From DATFFO01 sp963744905 (GTDB taxonomy: Bacteria > Actinomycetota > Acidimicrobiia > Spongiisociales > ZC4RG35): a DNA stretch of 64,000 nucleotides. The stretch covers positions 124,001 to 188,000 of the forward strand of contig CAVUUV010000005.1 in NCBI GenBank assembly GCA_963744905.1. The letters are read 5' to 3'. A program made the position numbers and the translations under genes. Positions 25,483-33,877 of this stretch are shown one piece after another. Position 1 is the stretch's first letter, and each line of letters opens with the position of its first letter. The notes beneath the pieces are model-generated. The model was not told the DNA's origin. It searched no databases and saw only the letters and a list, made by a program, of their open reading frames with translations.

Positions 25483-25596
25483 TCAGCCTCCGAAGAATCC
25501 CCAGGCCAGCAGGCCCAGGATCACGGCAACTGCGATCACCGCCACGACGACGTCGGTGGTGTCGCGTTGATGTTCCCGGAAAGGATTGAAGCCCAT
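25483..25596 (-). CDS. Tiny single-pass membrane protein (37 aa)
   Basis: Too short for usual ORF calling. It reads MGFNPFREHQRDTTDVVVAV, then a hydrophobic helix continuing to LLAWGFFGG and a stop at 25483. GAGAG lies 7 bases before the ATG at 25596. Its stop is 3 bases from the start of the CxxC protein, which suggests a two-gene unit. The MGFNPFR start and single C-terminal helix look like a conserved actinobacterial microprotein. Function unknown. Confidence 0.72.
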   Translation of the reverse strand: MGFNPFREHQRDTTDVVVAVIAVAVILGLLAWGFFGG

Positions 25597-25649
25597 CGAT
25601 CTCTCACGGTACACGGATGGGCGGGGCTGCTCGAGCGCCGGTTACCGTC

Positions 25650-26432
25650 ATGTCGATGCCGTGGTTGACCGCTGAGGATCGTGGCCCGGTGCGCTGGCTG
25701 ACCATGTCCAGTCCCGGGCGTCGCAACGCCGTTCCCCCCTCCGGGTGGGAGGAACTGACCGCCGCCCTGGGCGAGTTCGAAGAGTCCGACGCCCGGGTCC
25801 TGGTGATCCAGGGCGACGGAGAGGACTTCTGTGCCGGGGCGGACCTCGACCCGTCCCGTCTGGAAGGGGGCGACCTGATCGACAGTCACCGGCGGATGAA
25901 GACGGTGGGAGGAGCCGCCCGAGCCCTGCATCGACTCACCAAGCCGACCGTGGCCGCCGTGGACGGGGTGGCGGTGGGAGCAGGGATGAACCTGGCGCTG
26001 GGCTGCGACGTGGTGGTCGCCACCACCCGGGCCAGGTTCTCGGAGATCTTCGTGCGCAGAGGTCTCACCCTCGACTCGGGTGGCTCGTGGCTATTGCCTC
26101 GCATCGTCGGTCTGCAGCGGGCCAAGGAGCTGGCGCTGTCGGGGCGGATTGTCGGAGCCCAAGAGGCCCTGGCCATGGGCCTGTGCCTGGAACTGGTGGA
26201 GCCCGAGAACCTGCCGGCCCGTGCCCGGGAGCTGGCCGAGAGCTTCCTCGATGGCGCCCCCATCGCCCAGATGTTCGCCAAGCAGGCCATCGACACCGCC
26301 TGGGAGGTGTCCTTCGACGAAGCGCTGGGGTGGGAGGGCCAGAGCCAGTCGATCTGTTTCGCCACCGACGACCTGCGCGAGGGCATCGCCGCCTTCCTGG
26401 AGAAGCGACCCCCGCAGTTCCGGGGCCACTGA
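25650..26432 (+). CDS. Enoyl-CoA hydratase/isomerase family protein
   Basis: Crotonase fold, about 260 residues. Oxyanion-hole segments are GEDFCAGADLDPSR and DGVAVGAGMNLALGCDVVVA, followed by FVRRGLTLDSGGSWLLPRIVG. The hydratase Glu pair is not obvious (Asp and Ser at the second site), so it may be an isomerase. ATG at 25650; the 11 residues before it are not conserved. Placed between the small genes and YifB with no clear functional link. Confidence 0.85.
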   Translation: MSMPWLTAEDRGPVRWLTMSSPGRRNAVPPSGWEELTAALGEFEESDARVLVIQGDGEDFCAGADLDPSRLEGGDLIDSHRRMKTVGGAARALHRLTKPTVAAVDGVAVGAGMNLALGCDVVVATTRARFSEIFVRRGLTLDSGGSWLLPRIVGLQRAKELALSGRIVGAQEALAMGLCLELVEPENLPARARELAESFLDGAPIAQMFAKQAIDTAWEVSFDEALGWEGQSQSICFATDDLREGIAAFLEKRPPQFRGH

Positions 26433-26500
26433 AGCCGGCCGGATCGGTTCGCTCCGACGACCCCCTGTTTTCTGTCCGGACGGTTTCGTACGGTGCAGCC

Positions 26501-27964
26501 ATGTTCGCTGCGACGACTTCGGTTGTGATGGTGGGGGCAGAACCTTGCCCGGTGAGGGTGGAGGCCCACGTGTCGGGAGCCAAGGACGTGTTCAAGCTGA
26601 GCGGGCTCCCCGACACCGCGGTGAGGGAAGCCAAGGAGAGGGTGAGGGCGGCGGTGGCGTCGTCGTCGATGAGCTTTCCGGCCCGGCGCATAACGGTCAA
26701 CCTCGCCCCGGCCGATGTGCCCAAGGGCGGAGCGGACTACGACCTGCCCATCGCCCTGGGTGTGCTGGGGGCGGCGGGGACCATTCCGCCCGTTGCGGTC
26801 GTGGCGTTGGGTGAACTGGCCCTGGACGGATCGGTTCGCTCGGGCCGGGGGGCGCTGGGGGCGGCGATCGTTGCGGCCCGGCTCGGGGTTCCCTGTCTGG
26901 TGGCCGACGAGGCGGCCGGCGTGGCGGCCTCGGTTGCGGGTGCCGACGTCCGCCCGGTGCGCACCCTGGCCGAGGCGGTGGCCGTGGTGGGTGGGGCGGA
27001 TCCACGACCCGTCTCCGCCCCGGCGGCCCGGGCTGCTGCGGCGGGACCGGACCTGGCCGAGGTACGGGGCCATCCCCTGGCCCGGCGGGCCCTGGAGGTG
27101 GCGGCGGCCGGCGGACATCATCTCTTCTTCCACGGACCGCCCGGGTCGGGCAAGACGATGCTCGCCCGGCGTCTACCCGGAGTCCTGCCACCGCTGAGCT
27201 CCGAGCAGGCTCTGGAGGCAGCTTGCGTGTGGGCGGCGGCAGGCAGGGAGCGGGGAGTCGACCCCACTCCACCCTTCCGGGCGCCCCATCACACCGCCAG
27301 CCTGGCCGCCCTGATCGGCGGGGGAACTGGAAGGCTCGTACCGGGCGAGCTCTCCCTCGCCTGTCACGGGGTCCTGTTCCTGGACGAGTTGGGCGAGTTC
27401 CCGGCCCGCACCCTCGACTCATTGCGCCAGCCCCTGGAAGAGGGAACGGTGGCTCTGGCCCGTCGGGGCATCTCGATCACCTTCCCGGCCGCGGTGCAGT
27501 TGGTGGCGGCCTCGAATCCGTGTCCGTGCGGATATGCCGGAGACCGGATTCAGTCCTGTCGCTGCCTCCCCACCGCCGTGGCCCGTTATCGCCGCAGGAT
27601 CTCGGGTCCCCTCCTCGACCGGTTCGACCTCAGGGTTCCGGTGAGGAGGCTGCATGCCGACGAATTGCAGGGCCCGCCGGGAGAGCCGTCCACCCTGGTT
27701 GCGGAGAGGGTGGCCGCCGCCCGCTCCATCCAGGCCAGGCGGGGGAGTCTCAACCGGGATCTGGGCCGGGCCGCCCTCGACGAGCTCGCCATGGATCCGA
27801 CGGCCACCGCCATGTTGGCGCGTGCGGTCGATTCGGCCGGGTTGACGGCCCGGGGCTTCGATCGCATCCGTCGGGTGGCCCGGACCCTGGCCGATCTGGA
27901 GGCGGTCGGGGAAGTGAACCAAGACCATCTGGCGGAGGCCCTGGCCCTGCGGGGCTCGTGGTGA
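26501..27964 (+). CDS. YifB/ComM family Mg-chelatase-like AAA ATPase
   Basis: N-terminal ChlI/S5-like domain (VEAHVSGAKDVFKLSGLPDT, INLAPADVPKGGADYDLP-type region), then AAA core with Walker A FHGPPGSGKTMLARRL, Walker B VLFLDELGEF, a CPCGYAGD zinc-like segment, and the C-terminal domain with RRVARTLADLE. In naturally transformable bacteria ComM is a helicase that extends strand exchange. Its stop overlaps the dprA start, which fits a transformation/recombination role. ATG at 26501; longer readings run into the enoyl-CoA hydratase. Confidence 0.92.
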   Translation: MFAATTSVVMVGAEPCPVRVEAHVSGAKDVFKLSGLPDTAVREAKERVRAAVASSSMSFPARRITVNLAPADVPKGGADYDLPIALGVLGAAGTIPPVAVVALGELALDGSVRSGRGALGAAIVAARLGVPCLVADEAAGVAASVAGADVRPVRTLAEAVAVVGGADPRPVSAPAARAAAAGPDLAEVRGHPLARRALEVAAAGGHHLFFHGPPGSGKTMLARRLPGVLPPLSSEQALEAACVWAAAGRERGVDPTPPFRAPHHTASLAALIGGGTGRLVPGELSLACHGVLFLDELGEFPARTLDSLRQPLEEGTVALARRGISITFPAAVQLVAASNPCPCGYAGDRIQSCRCLPTAVARYRRRISGPLLDRFDLRVPVRRLHADELQGPPGEPSTLVAERVAAARSIQARRGSLNRDLGRAALDELAMDPTATAMLARAVDSAGLTARGFDRIRRVARTLADLEAVGEVNQDHLAEALALRGSW

Positions 27965-28812
27965 GCCAGGAAGTGACGGTCGTCGACAGGGGAGATGAGG
28001 GCTATCCGCCCCTGCTGGAGACGATTTCGGACCCTCCGGCCCGCCTGTGGATCCGGGGCGAGCTGGGCGAATCGCCCGGAGTGGCCATCGTCGGCACCAG
28101 ACGAGCCACCCGCTACGGGCTGGAGATTGCCCGTGCCATGGGCAGGGCTGTGGCGGGGGCGGGCTGGACCGTGGTCAGCGGCCTGGCCAGGGGGGTGGAC
28201 GGAGAGGCACATCGGGGAACACTCGAGGCGGGTGGAGTCGGGGTGGCGGTGCTCGGGTCGGGTGTCGACGTGTGGTATCCGCCCGAGCACCGGAGCCTGG
28301 GCGAGGGACTGATCGACGCCGGGGGAGCGGTCATATCGGAATTCCCTCCCGGTACCCGGCCCGAACCGTGGCATTTCCCGGCTCGCAACCGCTTGATCTC
28401 CGGCCTGAGTGCGGTGGTAGTGGTGACGGAGGCGGCCGACCGGGGAGGTGCCCTCATCACCGCCAGGCTGGGGGCGGAACAAGGGCGGGAGGTGTTCGCC
28501 GTTCCCGGTGACGTCGTGCGCGCCACCTCACGGGGCACCAATCTCCTGATTCGGGACGGAGCCGTCCCGGTGCTGGGTCCCGACGACCTGCTCGAGGCTA
28601 TCTCGCTGGTGATGGGGCCACCACCCCTTGCGGTCCGGCCGCCGGGCAAGGGTGGAGTACCGGGGCTGTCGATACCCGAGGGCGGAGCCTCGGTCGAGGC
28701 GGTGGTGGAGGCCAACGGGGGCGAGACCGCCCGGGTGCTCCGGGTCCTGGGCCGGCTGGAGATGGAGGGCCGGGTCCGCATCGACCAGGGCCAGGTCACT
28801 GTGGTCGGCTGA
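27961..28812 (+). CDS. dprA: DNA-processing protein DprA
   Basis: Rossmann-like DNA-binding protein that loads RecA on incoming single-stranded DNA. Motifs: VAIVGTRRATRYG, SGLARGVDGEAHRGTLE, and EFPPGTRPEPWHFPARNR. A DprA winged-helix tail with RVLRVLGRLEMEGRVR follows. GTG start overlaps the YifB stop. 283 residues, slightly short at the N-terminus since the usual SAM-like domain is missing. Confidence 0.93.
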   Translation: MSQEVTVVDRGDEGYPPLLETISDPPARLWIRGELGESPGVAIVGTRRATRYGLEIARAMGRAVAGAGWTVVSGLARGVDGEAHRGTLEAGGVGVAVLGSGVDVWYPPEHRSLGEGLIDAGGAVISEFPPGTRPEPWHFPARNRLISGLSAVVVVTEAADRGGALITARLGAEQGREVFAVPGDVVRATSRGTNLLIRDGAVPVLGPDDLLEAISLVMGPPPLAVRPPGKGGVPGLSIPEGGASVEAVVEANGGETARVLRVLGRLEMEGRVRIDQGQVTVVG

Positions 28813-28944
28813 ACACAGCCTCTGCTCCGATTGGCGGCGCTGGGGACCGGGTTGCCCTACCCTTGCCCCACGACGGGGTCGTGAGCGCTCGACTGCTCAC
28901 GGTCTTCCTACACTCAGGCGGCAGGAAGAGAGCAAGGATCCGGA

Positions 28945-29727
28945 ATGGCAGATCGCGCCAAGGGCGATCAGACGACCGATATCGACGAGGTATGGCGCCA
29001 GTTCAAGGAGTCGGGGGGCGACGATCTTCGTGAGAGTCTCATCCTCCACTACTCGCCACTGGTCAAGTTCGTCGCCGGACGTGTCGGGGCCGGCCTGCCT
29101 CGCAACGTCGACCAGAACGACCTCGCCTCTTACGGGGTGTTCGGGCTCATCGACGCCATCGACAAGTTCGAGCCCGAGCGCGGCTTCAAGTTCGAGACCT
29201 ACGCCATAAATCGCATCCGGGGATCGATCCTGGACGGGCTTCGTTCCCTCGACTGGGTTCCCCGCTCGGTGCGTGCCAAGGCGCGCGAGATCGAGCGGGG
29301 CATCGCCGAGCTGGAGCACAGGCTGGGTCGCAGCCCGACCGACGAGGAGCTGGCCGAGCATCTCGAGACCGACCTGGAGACCGTCCAGGACGACCTGGCC
29401 GAGATCTCCCAGCTCGGCTTTGCCGCCCTGGACCAGACGGTCGGCTCCGGCGAGACGACAACCACCCTCAAGGATCTGGTGGCGGACCCGAGCGGGATCT
29501 CCCCCGAGGCCGCTTTCCAGGCCGAGGAGACCCGCCGCATGCTGGTCGATTCCATCAACCGCCTCCCCGATCGAGAGCGGCTGGTAGTGACCCTCTACTA
29601 CTACGAGGGTCTCACCCTGGCCGAGATAGGCGACGTCCTCGGGGTGACAGAGTCGCGGGTGTGCCAGATTCACGCCAAGACGGTGATGTCGCTCCGCAAC
29701 CGGCTGGCCGAGCCCACCATCCTCTGA
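28945..29727 (+). CDS. whiG: RNA polymerase sigma factor, WhiG/FliA type
   Basis: Sigma-70 group 3 factor: region 2 with YSPLVKFVAGRVGAGLPRNV, YGVFGLIDAIDKFEPERGFK and FETYAINRIRGSILDGLRSL, region 3, then region 4 with RERLVVTLYYYEGLTLAEIG and CQIHAKTVMSLR. 260 residues. In streptomycetes WhiG drives sporulation; in flagellated bacteria the same group drives motility. No flagellar genes are in view. An imperfect hairpin GTGAGC...GCTCAC and a -10-like TACACT (28909-28914) lie upstream. Confidence 0.92.
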   Translation: MADRAKGDQTTDIDEVWRQFKESGGDDLRESLILHYSPLVKFVAGRVGAGLPRNVDQNDLASYGVFGLIDAIDKFEPERGFKFETYAINRIRGSILDGLRSLDWVPRSVRAKAREIERGIAELEHRLGRSPTDEELAEHLETDLETVQDDLAEISQLGFAALDQTVGSGETTTTLKDLVADPSGISPEAAFQAEETRRMLVDSINRLPDRERLVVTLYYYEGLTLAEIGDVLGVTESRVCQIHAKTVMSLRNRLAEPTIL

Positions 29728-29744
29728 TCGCCGCCATGGCCCGG

Positions 29745-29773
29745 TTCGAGGGAGACCCCGCCGCGGGTATGAT
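29745..29773 (+). promoter_or_regulatory. Putative rpsB promoter
   Basis: TTCGAG (29745-29750), 17-base spacer, TATGAT (29768-29773). It would give a leader of about 115 bases before rpsB, rich in GC hairpins. Pattern match only. Confidence 0.4.
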
Positions 29774-29896
29774 TGCTGCCATCACGCACATTCACCCGCC
29801 CTCGCTGGTGGGGCCGGATTCGGTCCTGTAGGGCGCGTCCTCGAGACGAGGCGGGCTACCGCCGGTGAATGGAGGAACCAACCAGGAAGGAAAACC

Positions 29897-30574
29897 ATGA
29901 GTGCTGTCTCAATGAAGCAGCTCCTCGAGGCCGGGGTTCATTTCGGGCACCAGACCCGACGCTGGAATCCCAAGATGCAGCCGTACATCTACGGCGAGCG
30001 AAACGGCATCCACATCATCGACCTTCGCCAGACGCTGGACCAGGTCGACCGGGCCACCGAATTCGTGAAGAAGACCGTCTCCGACGGCGGGACGGTCCTG
30101 TTCGTCGGCACCAAGAAGCAGGCCCAGGCGCCGGTGGCCGAGCACGCCCAACGATCCAACAGCCCTTACGTCACGTACCGGTGGCTGGGAGGGATGCTGA
30201 CCAACTTCACCACCATCCAGAAGCGCATCTTCTACCTCAAGGAGTTGCGCCAGATGGAAGAGACCGCAGAGATGAACGCCCTGCCCAAGAAGGAGCGCCT
30301 GCGTCTGCGCCGGGAGCGTGAGAAGCTGGAGATGAACCTGGGTGGCGTGGCCGAGATGACCCGCCTCCCAAATGCTCTGTTCATCGTCGACGTCAACACG
30401 GAAACCACGGCAGTGGCTGAGGCGGCTCGGCTCGGCATCCCGGTCATCGCGCTGGTCGACTCAAACTCGGATCCCGACAACATCGAATTCGTCATTCCGG
30501 GCAACGACGATGCCATCCGCTCGGCCGATCTGGTGGCGGGCGCCATTGCCGAAGCGGTCATCGAAGGGCCGTGA
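29897..30574 (+). CDS. rpsB: 30S ribosomal protein S2
   Basis: S2 with LLEAGVHFGHQTRRWNPKM, NGIHIIDLRQTL, TYRWLGGMLTNF and DVNTETTAVAEAARLGIP. 225 residues, shorter than many actinobacterial S2 proteins, which carry acidic tails. First gene of rpsB-tsf-pyrH-frr-cdsA. AGGAAGG upstream of the ATG. Confidence 0.97.
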   Translation: MSAVSMKQLLEAGVHFGHQTRRWNPKMQPYIYGERNGIHIIDLRQTLDQVDRATEFVKKTVSDGGTVLFVGTKKQAQAPVAEHAQRSNSPYVTYRWLGGMLTNFTTIQKRIFYLKELRQMEETAEMNALPKKERLRLRREREKLEMNLGGVAEMTRLPNALFIVDVNTETTAVAEAARLGIPVIALVDSNSDPDNIEFVIPGNDDAIRSADLVAGAIAEAVIEGP

Positions 30575-30633
30575 GATCGCCTCCAAGCGGCGGGTGGTCA
30601 AGGCCGAGGGAGACGACCGCAGGGAGTCCGCCG

Positions 30634-31251
30634 ATGCCTGAGGTGTCAGCCAAGGAGATCCAGACCCTGCGCCAGGAGGCCGGGGTGGGGATGATGGACG
30701 CCAAGAACGCCCTGGTCGAATCGGAGGGGGACTTCGACGCCGCCTTCGATCTCCTTCGTGAGCGCGGCCTGGCCAAGGTGGCCAAGCGAGCCGATCGTGA
30801 GGCCAGTGAGGGCACCGTGGGCTTCTACCTCCACTACCAGAACGACCGGCCCGTGGTGGGAGTCCTGGTGGAGTTGGCCTGCGAGACGGATTTCGTCGCC
30901 AAGAGTGACGAATTCAAGGACGTGGCCAACGACATCGCCATGCACGTGTCCTGGGGCAATCCCCGATGGGTGCAGCGTGAGGATGTCGATGAGCAGGCCC
31001 TGGCCGATGAGAAGGACATCATCACCCGCCAGGCCCAGGCCGAGGGCAAGCCCGACCAGGTCATTCCCAAGATCATCGAGGGACGGCTGGAGAAGTTCTA
31101 TCAGGACAACGTCCTCTACGACCAGGAATTCGTGAACTCCGACAAGTTCGAGGGCACGGTGGGGGAGATGGTGGCCCAGCTCGGCGCCAAGATGGGCGAG
31201 AACATATCCGTCCGCCGCGTGGAACGGGTCGCCGTGGGCGGGGGCTCCTGA
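30634..31251 (+). CDS. tsf: Elongation factor Ts
   Basis: Nucleotide-exchange factor for EF-Tu. N-terminal UBA-like domain QTLRQEAGVGMMDAKNALVE and the TDFVAKSDEFK segment of the core. About 205 residues, so it is a short form: E. coli and most Actinobacteria have about 270-285. Start at ATG 30634 with GGGAG 8 bases upstream; the 30571 start is not conserved. Confidence 0.95.
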   Translation: MPEVSAKEIQTLRQEAGVGMMDAKNALVESEGDFDAAFDLLRERGLAKVAKRADREASEGTVGFYLHYQNDRPVVGVLVELACETDFVAKSDEFKDVANDIAMHVSWGNPRWVQREDVDEQALADEKDIITRQAQAEGKPDQVIPKIIEGRLEKFYQDNVLYDQEFVNSDKFEGTVGEMVAQLGAKMGENISVRRVERVAVGGGS

Positions 31252-31253
31252 CG

Positions 31254-31970
31254 ATGACGGCCGGGCCCCGTCGGGTATTGCTCAAACTGTCCGGCGAGGC
31301 CTTTGCCGATCCGGCCGTCGGCTACGGAATCGACCCCGACACGGTGAAGCGAGTGGCCGAGGAAGTGGCCGAAGCCCACTCCCACGGTGTCGAGATCGCC
31401 ATCGTGGTCGGAGGTGGCAACATCTTCCGCGGCGTCTCCCAGGCCGCCACCGGCATGGATCCGGCCGCTGCCGATTCGATGGGGATGCTGGCCACAGTCA
31501 TCAATGCTCTGGCGTTGCGCGACGCCCTGGAGAAGGCCGGGGTGCCGACCCGGGTGCAGTCGGCCATCACCATGCAGCAGCTGGCCGAGCCCTACATCCG
31601 GCTCAAGGCGATCCGCCACCTCGAGAAGGGCCGGGTGGTCATCTTCGCCGCCGGCACCGGCAATCCCTTCTTCACCACCGACACCACGGCGGCGTTGCGC
31701 GCCGTCGAGGTTGGAGCCGAGGCGCTGCTCAAGGCTTCCAAGGTGGACGGGATCTACGATTCCGATCCATCCACGAACCCGGACGCCAAGCTCCTGCGCC
31801 AGCTGACCTACATGGAGTTCCTGTCGCGTGATCTGCGGGTCATGGACTCGACCGCGGTGACGATGGCCAAGGAGCACCAGGTGCCCATCGTCGTGTTCGA
31901 TATGACCGAGCCGGGCATGATCGTGAGAGCGGTCCTGGGTAAAGAGCCCATCGGCACCGTGGTTCACTGA
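31254..31970 (+). CDS. pyrH: UMP kinase
   Basis: Amino-acid-kinase-fold UMP kinase: VLLKLSGEAF, VVGGGNIFRG, AGTGNPFFTTDTTAALRA and the C-terminal TVVH. 238 residues. Starts 2 bases after tsf. Feeds UDP-sugars for nucleotide pools and for the polysaccharide enzymes. Confidence 0.96.
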   Translation: MTAGPRRVLLKLSGEAFADPAVGYGIDPDTVKRVAEEVAEAHSHGVEIAIVVGGGNIFRGVSQAATGMDPAAADSMGMLATVINALALRDALEKAGVPTRVQSAITMQQLAEPYIRLKAIRHLEKGRVVIFAAGTGNPFFTTDTTAALRAVEVGAEALLKASKVDGIYDSDPSTNPDAKLLRQLTYMEFLSRDLRVMDSTAVTMAKEHQVPIVVFDMTEPGMIVRAVLGKEPIGTVVH

Positions 31971-32025
31971 CCGGCGGTACGGACAACCACTATCGTGGCG
32001 AGCCAGACGGCACCGGGAAGGCACC

Positions 32026-32577
32026 ATGATCGATGACCTACTAGGCGAGGCGGGCGAGAAGATGGACCAGGCCGTCGAGTTCGTCGCCTCCGAGTTCGCC
32101 ACCGTGCGCACCGGGCGGGCCAATCCCCAGATCCTGAGCCGGATCACCGTGGAGTACTACGGTCAGCCCACGCCACTGCAACAGCTGGCGTCCATATCGG
32201 TGCCCGAGCCCAGGCTGCTGGTGGTATCGCCATTCGATCCCTCCACCCTCACCGACATCGAACGGGCGATCAGCGCCTCCGACCTCGGGCTCAACCCGAG
32301 CAACGACGGCCAGGTCATCCGCCTCGCTTTCCCGCCCCTGACCGAGGAGCGCCGTGACGAACTGGTCAGAGTGGTGCGCCATATGGCCGAGGAGGGCCGG
32401 GTGGCGGTTCGCAACATTCGTCGTCACACCAAGTCAGATTTGGAGGCGCTGCACGGGGAGATCTCCGACGATGACATCCGGCGGGCCGAAGACGATCTCC
32501 AGGACGTGACCGACTCCCACATAACCCGCGTCGACCATCTGCTGGAGAACAAGGAAGCAGAACTGCGCGAGGTGTGA
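32026..32577 (+). CDS. frr: Ribosome recycling factor
   Basis: 183-residue RRF with FATVRTGRANPQILSRITVE, GQPTPLQQLASISVPEPR and VRNIRRHTKSDLEAL. Releases ribosomes after termination. Standard length and place between pyrH and cdsA. Confidence 0.97.
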   Translation: MIDDLLGEAGEKMDQAVEFVASEFATVRTGRANPQILSRITVEYYGQPTPLQQLASISVPEPRLLVVSPFDPSTLTDIERAISASDLGLNPSNDGQVIRLAFPPLTEERRDELVRVVRHMAEEGRVAVRNIRRHTKSDLEALHGEISDDDIRRAEDDLQDVTDSHITRVDHLLENKEAELREV

Positions 32578-32605
32578 GATGGTGACATGAGATGGGACCC
32601 ATGAG

Positions 32606-33871
32606 ATGAGCGACGACCGTCCCCGCTTCCGCCGTCCCTGGGAAGAGCCGCTCGACGGTGACGCCGCCGACCGGGAATCCGAGGGAGAGGCCCCTTCTGA
32701 TGTGCCTGCGGAGGATCAAGCCGTGACGCCGCCTGAAGCCGTCGACCGCCCGGAGGGACCGGAACCGGCCGGCGAGTCCGACGAAGAACCGCCTTCGGGT
32801 ACCCCCGATGCCGACCTCGCCGACTGGGAAGCGATGAGCGACGCTCCCACCAGCCTCGACGACTTCTCCTCGGAGACCTATGCCGCCGCCACCACCGAGG
32901 AGTACCGGGGGCTGGCCGAGGAGATAAGCCGGCTCAAGGAGACCACGTTCGAGCGCCAGGCGGTGTCGGCCACCATCGCCGGGGTCGACACCGGTCTGGT
33001 CGGGTTCGAGGATGTGACCGGCCGGCGGGGGGTGACCGAAGAAGATGTCGAAGCCCAAGAGCAGGCCCGTTCGTCAGATCTGGCTCTGAGGGTGGGCACG
33101 GCGCTCGGCCTGGTCGCCCTGCTGGTGGGAAGCCTCTACCTGGGAGGCTGGTGGTTCACCTCCTTTCTCGCCCTGTTGATGATCATCTCCTTGGGGGAGT
33201 TCTACGCCACCTTGCGCAAGGTGGGATACTCGCCGCTGGCCCTGGTCGGGTTGCTGGGGGTGTTGGTCACGCCCCTCCTGGTCCAGTCCTCAGGCCTGTT
33301 CTCCATGGCAGGAGTCCTGGTGACCGCCGCCGTCGTCGTGGTGCTGGTCTACTCGATCCTTCCTCGCCGGGCGCCGCTCGATAACGCTGCCGTGACCGTG
33401 TTCGGGATGCAATGGGTGGCCCTGTTGGCCTTCGCGGTTCCGATTGCCTCCGGACCCCATCCCGTGGCCTATGTCATGCTGATCGGCATCGTCACGGCAC
33501 TGGTGGATGTGGGCTCCTACTTCATCGGTCGCGGCTTCGGACGCCGCCTGCTCGCTCCCCGGCTGTCGCCGAACAAGACGGTGGAGGGATTCCTCGGTGG
33601 CCTGGTGGCCGGGGTGGCGGTGGGTGCGGTCCTATCCACCTTTCCCCCCTATGCCGATTTGGGGTTCAGGGGAGTGGTGGCCCTTTCGGTGTTGATGGCC
33701 CTGGTCGGCCCCCTGGGCGATCTGGCCGAATCGATGGTCAAGCGTTCGTTGGGAGTCAAGGACATGGGATCGGTCCTGCCCGGACACGGCGGGATGCTGG
33801 ACCGCATCGACAGCTTCCTGTTCACGGTCCCGGCCGCCTACGTCTTCCTGTTCGTAGTCGGCATTCTCTGA
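32606..33871 (+). CDS. cdsA: Phosphatidate cytidylyltransferase with acidic N-terminal extension
   Basis: Makes CDP-diacylglycerol for phospholipids. About 155 residues of acidic, Pro/Glu/Ala-rich, probably disordered sequence come first, then eight membrane helices starting VGTALGLVALLVGSLYLGG. The CDS signature is intact near the C-terminus (MVKRSLGVKDMGSVLPGHGG, then MLDRIDSF). The extension is longer than in E. coli CdsA and is cytosolic by prediction. Starts 28 bases after frr; the short ATGAGATG repeats in the gap give alternate starts. Confidence 0.94.
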   Translation: MSDDRPRFRRPWEEPLDGDAADRESEGEAPSDVPAEDQAVTPPEAVDRPEGPEPAGESDEEPPSGTPDADLADWEAMSDAPTSLDDFSSETYAAATTEEYRGLAEEISRLKETTFERQAVSATIAGVDTGLVGFEDVTGRRGVTEEDVEAQEQARSSDLALRVGTALGLVALLVGSLYLGGWWFTSFLALLMIISLGEFYATLRKVGYSPLALVGLLGVLVTPLLVQSSGLFSMAGVLVTAAVVVVLVYSILPRRAPLDNAAVTVFGMQWVALLAFAVPIASGPHPVAYVMLIGIVTALVDVGSYFIGRGFGRRLLAPRLSPNKTVEGFLGGLVAGVAVGAVLSTFPPYADLGFRGVVALSVLMALVGPLGDLAESMVKRSLGVKDMGSVLPGHGGMLDRIDSFLFTVPAAYVFLFVVGIL

Positions 33872-33877
33872 CCGCTC

